From NCBI GenBank assembly GCA_000697665.1, contig KL197748.1:219516-283515 (forward strand): a DNA stretch of 64,000 nucleotides, read 5' to 3'. Source of the stretch: Jaapia argillacea MUCL 33604 (lineage: Eukaryota; Basidiomycota; Agaricomycetes; Jaapiales; Jaapiaceae). Below the pieces are notes generated by a model, which was not told the origin of the DNA, did no database searches, and was given only the letters and a program-made list of their open reading frames with translations. The translations under genes and the position numbers were made by a program. This document shows positions 56,876 to 64,000 of the stretch, in pieces. Numbering within the stretch: position 1 is the stretch's first letter; every line of letters starts with the position of its first letter.

Positions 56876-57190
56876 TGCATCAGGAAAAAGGGTTTGGAGT
56901 GAGAAGTGCTCCAGACCACTTCTATAGCTAGATTGTTCTAAATTAAGCAAATTACAAACTTTTGATGTGCCTCAAGCATTCCAGACTTTCTAGAAATGGC
57001 ACTACCAAACTCTAGAGTCTTCTAGAATCTTCGTTTCCAAGCAGTCCTTCTAGCTAGCACTATAATAGTTACACCATTCTTAGCTGTGGAGCTCTGGCAG
57101 CTTTGGATTGAAGCAAGTAGCTCCATAGTGCTTATAGTTCCTAGTTGTAACTATATGCCCATTTCAAGTTGATAGTCAAGCAATACACAT
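56876..57190 (+). repeat. Dispersed repeat R, copy 1
   Basis: It starts TTGCATCAGGAAAAA and follows 63449-63775 with roughly 75-80% similarity (shared GAAGTGCTCCAGACCACTTC and CTATAGCTAGATTGTTCTA). Both copies are followed by polypurine DNA. Non-coding; possibly an LTR or MITE of an unidentified family. Confidence 0.65.
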
Positions 57191-58849
57191 GATCTCAAGG
57201 GATGATTGTTGGAATTTAATAGTGTGTACAATTAATGATAGCTATGACTATATACAAACATCAATAAACTAAGGGAGAAGGGAGAGAGGAGGATGGAAAA
57301 AAGAAGGGAGGGAGAAGTGAGAGGAAGGGAGATGGAGAATGGAAGAGAGAAGGAAATGGAGATCATCAGGAAAAAGCCAATCTGCCAATTATCGCCAATT
57401 AGTCCTTTTCATTGCTAATGAGGAACTAACCAGTGCAAATTCATTGAAGAGACTCCATTCATGATTATCACTCTATCTACAAGTCTGTAGAGATCAGCAG
57501 CAAGTTGTGGTGTGCCACAACATAGTTTTGAAACAATTCTGAGCTGTTCTTGAATGGTGTCCCACTAGATAAAACTACTCAAAGCAAGATATATTTAAAG
57601 GACCTATGGCCCACAAGTGGTTGAACATAACATCGTGCAAGGTGGATCCTCAAAGTGATTGACAAGACTACAGGCCTTTGGTGATAACCCACACTGATTA
57701 TTGAGCTTGAGTTGGACTATGCTTGTGGGGTGTGGAGTGTGGAGTGGTCAAGTAAGTCAATACAGCCATGTAATGGGTTGGTGGGCCAGGTTGAGTACTG
57801 GGTGGTGTTTGTGTGAGAGCTGGGAATTGTGGATGGGTGGTGTTTGGCCAAGCATCGTGATCGGAATTCGCTGCATTGAATTGAGCGAGCAACAGCAACA
57901 TGGAGGATAAAGCATCGCACAAGACTAGGATGGTGAAAGTGACAAGCAAGTATTTGCCACACAATTGATTGCAGAAATGAGGGAGAAAAAGCACCAGTGG
58001 GGGAGGCCTGAGTAACACTACTCATGATATCAACAAGTGAAATGACCAAGAAAGGATTCTAAGTCCAAGGAAATTGATTTGAGCGGAGCTTGAAGTGCTG
58101 ACATAAGTGTGTTCAACTTCAATTCAGAGTCATTCCTTTTCAATGTTGTCCTGTGCATTCTGGTCATTGAGATCAATGTTGATGCAACACTGGGTCCTGT
58201 GCTTGATGACTATGCTGACCACCGATGCTTGGCACCTACAGCAACAAAAGTAACGATTCCTTGTCAGCAAACTGGTAGTTGCAAACCCAGTGACGGTAAG
58301 TTTTCCTGTTCACATTGGTGAAGTCATGGTAGCGATGGGAGACCTTCCCCCCCTACTGTTACTGCACTCTACTCACCCACTCTACTTCTCCATGTAGAAA
58401 CACAATATGTTGCCATATCTTCCCCTTATAGACCTTGGTCTCGCTGTGCAACAGCTGCACTGAATATACACGACCAATAGACCTCATCAGCATCAAGCAC
58501 TAGTATATTGTAATGTTGTTGTTGTGAGATGCCTGTGGTTTAGCCATGGACGATGGATGTGGTGGAGTGACATTTGCATACACCAGTTGAGTGATCCCCG
58601 ATGTCTATTTCCCTGTGACTAATGATCCTCGATACACCACACCAGCACCCACATCACAAGACTGCCTTACATTTTGGTATCCCCAATGCACCTCCTGGCT
58701 AGTTGTCAACATGGTATGTTCTCTCTATAGTTTCCCTTCTGATATCATACATGTACATAGAGTGAATCTGCTGAAGATGCCAGGTGGCTTCTGGTTGTGT
58801 GCCCAATTGTTGTGTCTGCTTAGATACTTCTTGCTACCTTTGTGACTGG
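57191..58849. other. No gene recognised
   Basis: It contains a short polypurine stretch (57270-57360). Small frames, for example 58109-58321 (+), carry no domain I know. CpG-poor and possibly old transposon DNA. Confidence 0.35.
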
Positions 58850-59185
58850 CTAACCTCCTTGGATTGTTGCATATCCCCATACATCCCTAATCAATGGGGT
58901 ACATGGGTTGCCCTTGGCCCCTCTTTTCAGTTGTTCCCTCTGCTTATCTGTGAGTAAGCCCTGTAATTCTTGTGCTCTCCTCACTCCACAGGATATCCTT
59001 TTGGGTTTGCTAGAAGGGAGTAGGTCTCCTTTCTGCCTGTCTCCACCTAGGACTTCGTACCATACACTTTGTACCTTACATACTTTGGCAATATGATACA
59101 ACTTCAACCCTCTCTCTTCATTGCTATGATATGAATGAAACCAAGAAAAACAAGGGAAAGAATCTGCTAATCCAACTCCAATCAC
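58850..59185 (-). CDS. Unidentified 111-residue frame
   Basis: The open frame has protein-like composition (HIAKVCKVQSVWYEVLGGDR, LQGLLTDKQREQLKRG). There are no recognisable domains, start context is weak, and on the plus strand the same interval shows intron-like GT...AG motifs. It may be a gene fragment carried by a transposon. Confidence 0.2.
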   Translation of the reverse strand: MIGVGLADSFPCFSWFHSYHSNEERGLKLYHIAKVCKVQSVWYEVLGGDRQKGDLLPSSKPKRISCGVRRAQELQGLLTDKQREQLKRGAKGNPCTPLIRDVWGYATIQGG

Positions 59186-59321
59186 TGGAAAATTAGTGCT
59201 AATTTGCTCCCAACCTAGGGATCCATTATTGGACTTATATAATTTTTGCTAATCTGTGATAATAGATAATTAGCGCCAATAAGAGCTTATTAGTTCTTAT
59301 TGTCAGATAGGGTTTTTCCTG

Positions 59322-59935
59322 ATGATGGAAAATGAGGGAGGAGGAGAAAGGGGAAAGGAGAGGAAGGGAGAATGGAAGGGAGAAGGAATGGGAGAAGGGA
59401 GGAGGTGGGAGAAGAAAGAGGAAGGGAGGGGGAGGGAGAAGGAAGAGGAAGGGAGGAGAAGGAAGGAGGGAAGGAGGGAGGGGGAAGAAGGGAGTGGAAG
59501 GGAGTAGGAAGGGAGAATGGAGAGGAAGGGATGGGAAGGGAGAAGGAAGAGGAAGAGGAAGGGAGAAGGGAGAGGAAGGGAGAAAAGAGAGGAAGGGAGA
59601 AGGAAAGAGAGAAGGACATAGAGAAGAAGAGGGAGGAGAAAGGAGAAAGGAGGGAGAAGCAGAGGAGAGGGGAGAGGGGAGAGAAAGGGAGAAGGAAGGA
59701 GGAGGCAGAAGGAAGGAGGAGGCAGAAGAAAGGAGGAGGGAGGAGGAGGGAGGATGGAGAAGGAAGGAGGAAGGAAAAGGAAGGAGGAGAGAGGAAGGAG
59801 GAGGCAGAAGGAAGGGAGAATCCAGAGGCAGGGGAAGGAAGGGAGAATGAAGGAGAAGGGGAAGGAAGGGAGAACGAAGGGGAAGGGGGAAGGAGGAAGG
59901 AACATATGCAGGAGGGGAGAAGGAAGGGGAAGGGA
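59322..59935. repeat. Polypurine tract of about 610 bp
   Basis: The plus strand is almost purely A and G, built from variants of GGGAGAAGGA and GGAGGAAGG. Long overlapping frames on both strands are composition artefacts. On its left edge a segment containing TTTTTCCTGATGATGG is the inverse of ATCATCAGGAAAAAG next to the smaller purine tract at 57270-57360, so tract and flank belong to one repeat family. Confidence 0.85.
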
Positions 59936-60004
59936 ATACGAACTATTGATCCTGAGATATGACCAAATCTCTCCAAAAACACAAAAACCTCTATAACTCC
60001 ACCA

Positions 60005-60120
60005 ATTCCCAACCAAATCGCAAGACCTGGGTATCGTTATGAGCGGACAGACGAGGCGAGTATGATGGCGTTAAACGTCTTTGAAGCGCTGGTGAAGCGC
60101 CCGAATTGTGAGCCAAAAAC
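60005..60120 (+). other. CpG-dense patch within CpG-poor DNA
   Basis: About ten CpGs occur in 110 bp (for example GAGCGGACAGACGAGGCGAG) where neighbouring kilobases have almost none. A frame of 35 codons is open across it (ERTDEASMMALNVFEALVKR). I cannot identify it. Confidence 0.4.
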
Positions 60121-60784
60121 TCTGAAGGGATGGAGGTGACTCACCCTGAGTTGAACCAAAGGTCAGGATGGTTATGAAAACTACAAGACCAGCTCAGAGA
60201 AGTATTTCTGGGCCAGTAAAAGCAGTAAACATATGGAAGACAGCCCTAGTAGATAGCCTGAGTGTTTGTGGTGATGAGAGTAACTATTGAGTTGAGTGTG
60301 GCAAGTCCGAGACACCAAGCCCAGGAAATCCATGGTCCGTGCTTCCATGCCGCTACCAACTTGGTAGTGGCACAGTAACATGGCCCACTCTTTCTGAATG
60401 CATCCAACATTTGTAAAGTCTGCCTTGCCAGCAAAGACAACACATGTTGACTCGCTGGCTCTACAGTGCATGTTTTCTACAGACGGTGTTCCCATGGTGT
60501 GAATCTGGTCCACCCTCCCCCTCTTTCATCTTCTGTTCCACTTGTTAATATCATCTATTCATTTTATACATTTACATCACTCTTGTCACTCACAGCGCCA
60601 CCCAACATCAACTTCAAGTCAACTGCTGGTACCATGCATGCCTAGGATTGAGTGTCGAGCACTCTCCTCCCACCCTCATTTTTTCCAGCATGCCACTGGC
60701 ATAGGCCAGGGAAGGGATTAGAAGTTTAGATGGGTTTAAGTCTTGGGTCTTGGGTGCCCTAGTAAGTCAAAATCTTCAATTCAT
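60121..60784. other. No gene recognised
   Basis: CpG-poor sequence. The minus-strand frame 60513-60181 has no recognisable domain. Confidence 0.35.
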
Positions 60785-61120
60785 AAAGGATGAGGGAAAT
60801 ATTCTGTAGCCCATATGAACAGTACAGCATGAAGCTAGGCATTAGTTTTCTCAGTTGAACAATCATACTCAGCCACTCCATAGTGAGTTTGAACACATTA
60901 GGATGTTCTGTTGACAGGAACAAATAACAGGCCAACCAAGTCTAGTCCAATCGCCAACTCATTCTACAGGCCGACTGCAACATGAAGGGCGAGGGAAATA
61001 TTCAGTACAGTATAAAGCTAGGCATTAGTTTTCTCAGTTGAACATTCATGCTCAGCTACTCCATAGCGAGTTCAAACAGATTAGGATGTTTGGTTGACAG
61101 GAACAAATAGCAGCTCATAG
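60785..61120. repeat. Direct repeat, two copies of about 140 bp
   Basis: Copies 60788-60935 and 60983-61115 share GAGGGAAATATTC, AAGCTAGGCATTAGTTTTCT and GACAGGAACAAATA in the same order. Non-coding; it directly precedes the solo LTR. Confidence 0.75.
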
Positions 61121-61144
61121 TGCATTTATGGAGAGTCTACTGTG

Positions 61145-61651
61145 TGTTGTGAACATGTCTGGACTTGTATATTTTCAGTTGTTTTTCATTCTTTTATCGG
61201 ACTTCATTTGCTTTCATATCATTTCCCTTGTCTATGATACTCAGCATGGTTTCATCTTATCCTATCTTATCTTATCTTGGACATTTATCTTATCTTGGAC
61301 TTGGTACTATTATTAGCATCCAATGACTCGTCTTGTACAGCCTTGTACAGCCTCATCATTGTTCTCTGTTTCATTGTTCTATCTTCATTGTTCATTGTCA
61401 TTGTCCTAAACCTTAACTCACTCACCATTGTCTCTAGACATTATCTCATTCATTATTGTCCATAGTACATTGTTCGATATTCCATTGTTCTCCTAGTATA
61501 TAAGGACGCGTAGCTACTTTGTATTCGGTAGCTTGTCCCCTTGAACAATACAGCACTTTAGTTGTATGCTTCAACCAGTTCACTCCCCTATTGTCATCCT
61601 CTACTCTTCAACATCGTAGCCTGAGTACTAGTCGCTAAGGCGCTCCTAACA
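61145..61651 (+). mobile_element. Solo LTR of the element A family (507 bp)
   Basis: It begins TGTTGTGAAC and ends CTCCTAACA, flanked by the perfect 5-bp duplication CTGTG (61140-61144 and 61652-61656). It has a TTATC cluster (61255-61300), TATATAAG near 61495 and the AGCTTGTCC motif downstream. No internal element sequence is attached, so it arose by LTR-LTR recombination. Confidence 0.92.
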
Positions 61652-61910
61652 CTGTGTGATTTCCATGGTTTAGAAGTTGTTCTCATCTAAACTGGGTCTC
61701 TCCACTATTTGGGATTATAGATTTTGCAAAATTCACTGAGGCCAAATGCGAGCACGGCCCGAGGGGTTGACAATATGTATAGTGCTGTGGCTGACCACTA
61801 TTACAGCCTGCATTGTATTGTTGCAGAGCCATCTCTGTGTGTTTCCCTCCTCACAAGCATATATATGAATACAATTGACTATCTCCAATCATCGCAAGGA
61901 ACTGCACCCC

Positions 61911-62352
61911 TCAAGCGGCATGAGAATGACAGCTGCAATCGCTGCAGACTGCCCCAGAAGCACTCTTTCCCTCCAAATCTTTGTCACCTACACAACCTTC
62001 GAAGTTCACCAACTCATCATCCAATTGATGATACTGCGTGAACCAGTTGTCAACCTGATTGCAGTAAGCCTGCCGGTCATAGGGATTATTGGGGACAGTG
62101 TGATGATAGAAGTAGATCACCATCTCATTCCAAGTGTGCTTGTTCTGACTAAATATAGATAGAGAGTGTGAGTGAAGATGGAACAGTGCTCACACACAGT
62201 TCATTGGCCTAGGTCACCCATTCATAGAATTCATCAAGTCTGGGGAACAACTTGGGGAACATTATCAGAGTCTGCTTAGCTCTGAACGCCAGATGGACAT
62301 GATGGGCGATGTAGAGTTGCAGAGTCTTGGGGTATGCTGCAGGGTGTGCCAT
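61911..62352 (-). CDS. Unidentified two-exon gene or gene fragment
   Basis: An ATG at 62352 opens MAHPAAYPKTLQLYIAHHVH and LFPRLDEFYEW. A GTGACC...TCAG intron (about 62217-62153) joins, in phase 0, to NKHTWNEMVIYFYHHTVPNN and YCNQVDNWFTQYHQLDDELV, with a Cys/His tail to about 61911. Composition and clean splice sites support coding. I do not recognise the family; in this setting it may be a transposon-borne ORF. Confidence 0.45.
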
Positions 62353-63448
62353 GGTGGTGGTTAAAGGGAAGTGAAGAGAGACTGAAAGCTGTGAGAGACT
62401 GAAAGCCATTATGCATGCATGGGAAAATTGATACCATATTGTCGGCGACTTGGCCAAATCCATTGAAATTAAACAGGATATGCTCTAAGTTACAGATGAA
62501 ATGATGGTAAGAGTAATGACAAGTAACAACAGGACAGTAGCAGAAATGCCACTCCATGAGACAAAGTAACAATGTACTGGGTATGATGGTGAGAGTAGAT
62601 GATGGTCACTACTTTCCTAGCTCATGTTTATGTCATCACTGCCAACTAAGAATGGCATCAGCCCCAAATGAGCATAGAATATGCTGTGCTGTAAGTCTGA
62701 TCACCTTCAACCCAATTGTCTATCCCTCCTTCCAACAGACAATTTGCCAATGGCTGTGGCTGTGCAGCAGACTCCTCTGTGAACAGGAGTGGTTGGAAGA
62801 GGACTAGATGAGAAGGCTGATGGAGATTGAGTGGGGAGTGGGCTATGAGACACTCAAGAGGGTGTGATAGGTGGTTGAGGATGGGAGAGAGAGCACTGGA
62901 AGCTTGGAATAAGAATAGGGGACATCGGAGGGAGGGGGAGGGTCACAGAAGTGGAAGGTGAAAATCGGAGATGTTCCAGGAAGGGGGGAGCTCTGTGGGA
63001 GAGGTGACATTGCAGCAACCAGAGAGGTTGGGGGACAGCAGATGGGAGAGCTGGGAAAGAGGGAGGATAGATGGAAGGGAGGAAACCTTAGTGGTGGAAC
63101 CACAATATACCATGGATTCAGTCCAAAGGCACACCGGTAGCTGTCAGCTCCAGGGGAATTGGAAGCTCCCCAAACACCTGAGTCCAAATCTCCGTGCAGC
63201 CAGTTTGAGTGTGCAGAAACAACTCCGCAAACCATTCCCAGCCGTATGAACTCTTGGCATAGTGTCCTTGGTCCAAGAGCTCACACTCCTGTTCCTCCTT
63301 CTCCAACTGTGAAGTAGTTCAGTAACTGGGTGCTGGGAAGGGAGAAAAGAATGTAACATACAAAGAGCTTCAAGGCCTTTCTCAACCAGTGATCATATGA
63401 GTTACAGCTCAACTTCTCAGGGCTAGCAAGTTGGCCAGCAAGTTCCAT
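62353..63448. other. No gene recognised
   Basis: Mixed sequence with a purine-rich segment (62880-63090). A minus-strand frame 63306-63118 (HYAKSSYGWEWFAELFLHTQ) is protein-like, but I cannot support a gene. Confidence 0.3.
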
Positions 63449-63775
63449 CAATTTGCATCAGGAAAAAAGGTTTGGAGCAAGAAGTGCTCCAGACCACTTC
63501 TATAGCTAGATTGTTCTATATCACGCAAATTATGAACTTTTGATGCATCTCAAGTGTTCCAGGCTTTCCAGAATATAGCAACCAAAACTCTAGAGGCATC
63601 TAGAATCTTCTTTTCTGAGCAATCTTTCCAATGGGTGCTATGATAGTTGCTGGTTGCAAGACAATTCTTTCATATGGAGTCTTCTTACCTTTAGACTGGA
63701 GCATGTAGTTTTATAGTGTTCATAGTTCCCATGGCCAGGCATAACTATGAATCCATTACTGGTTGAAAATCAAGT
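63449..63775 (+). repeat. Dispersed repeat R, copy 2
   Basis: Related to 56876-57190, same orientation. It is followed, like copy 1, by a polypurine stretch (63890-64000, GGGAGAAGG units running off the window). Confidence 0.65.
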
Positions 63776-64000
63776 TATCTCAAAGTGCCCTTTGAAAACG
63801 AGTATGGTGTCCAAAGCATGGGCTAATAAAATGTTACAGATAGATACAATAATACGCTATTAGAGAGGCAAAGGTGGGGGACTGAAAAATGGACTAGGGA
63901 AAGAGAGGTGTTGAGATGGAATTCAAGTGAGGGAGGAACAGGGAGAAGGGAGAACAAGGAGAGGAAGAAGGGGAGAAGGGAGAAGGGAGAAGGGAGAAGG

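Noticed and set aside
59290-60016. Long Ser/Pro/Leu-rich minus frames and Glu/Arg/Gly-rich plus frames
   Set aside because: Pure composition effect of the polypurine tract.

Overview
This is a window of fungal nuclear DNA. Short GT-AG introns of about 50-80 nt split several genes. The gene content (MYND-finger and F-box multigene families, a NACHT-WD40 NLR, KDZ-type transposase with CxC clusters, chromodomain Ty3/gypsy elements) points to a basidiomycete, most likely an Agaricomycete; I cannot name the species. Two runs of N (9978-10950 and 30969-31652) are assembly gaps, and both lie in repeats.

Layout, left third (1-27 kb, CpG-containing). A 666-bp fold-back palindrome (189-854) and a decayed tandem duplication (about 1040-2556) lead into a complete chromodomain Ty3/gypsy element, G1 (3187-9964). 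G1 has 382-bp LTRs, a perfect 5-bp target duplication, and gag and pol in different frames. After the gap comes an inverted LTR fragment and then a gene for a multipass membrane protein. From 12.6 to 21.6 kb a divergently arranged gene pair, F-box (minus strand) plus MYND finger (plus strand), is repeated in tandem. MYND copy 1 (15457-16888) and F-box copy 3 (20412-21635) look intact, while F-box copies 1 and 2 and MYND copy 2 are broken. Between 21.7 and 26.8 kb there are hypothetical genes and a 25-bp inverted repeat around a tRNA-like sequence.

Middle (27-33 kb). A nine-exon gene encodes C2 - helical region - NACHT - WD40 repeats, a fungal STAND/NLR protein. Its 43-residue WD40 units are nearly identical except at a few positions, the pattern of incompatibility and innate-recognition genes. 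CpG becomes almost absent abruptly inside this gene (about 27.65 kb).

Right half (33-64 kb, mostly CpG-poor). A KDZ-type transposase gene carries an about 19.9-kb intron that swallowed a Ty3/gypsy element A (35922-54760, minus strand). Element A is itself interrupted by a related element B (42390-53179, plus strand), and B is interrupted by a CpG-rich 1.83-kb LTR-like insertion (48910-50737). Element B has an extra third ORF with its own CCHC zinc knuckle. The last 8 kb hold a solo LTR, polypurine tracts, dispersed repeats and one unrecognised two-exon gene.

Unifying signals. (1) All three LTR families carry, just inside the LTR, an 11-12 nt site complementary to a stretch about 33 nt downstream of the TATA box in the LTR, which is the layout of Tf1-type self-priming rather than tRNA priming. 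(2) Differences between LTR pairs, a diverged target duplication, premature TGA codons and lost catalytic residues are almost all explained by CpG to TpG/CpA transitions. This indicates methylation-linked mutation of repeats.
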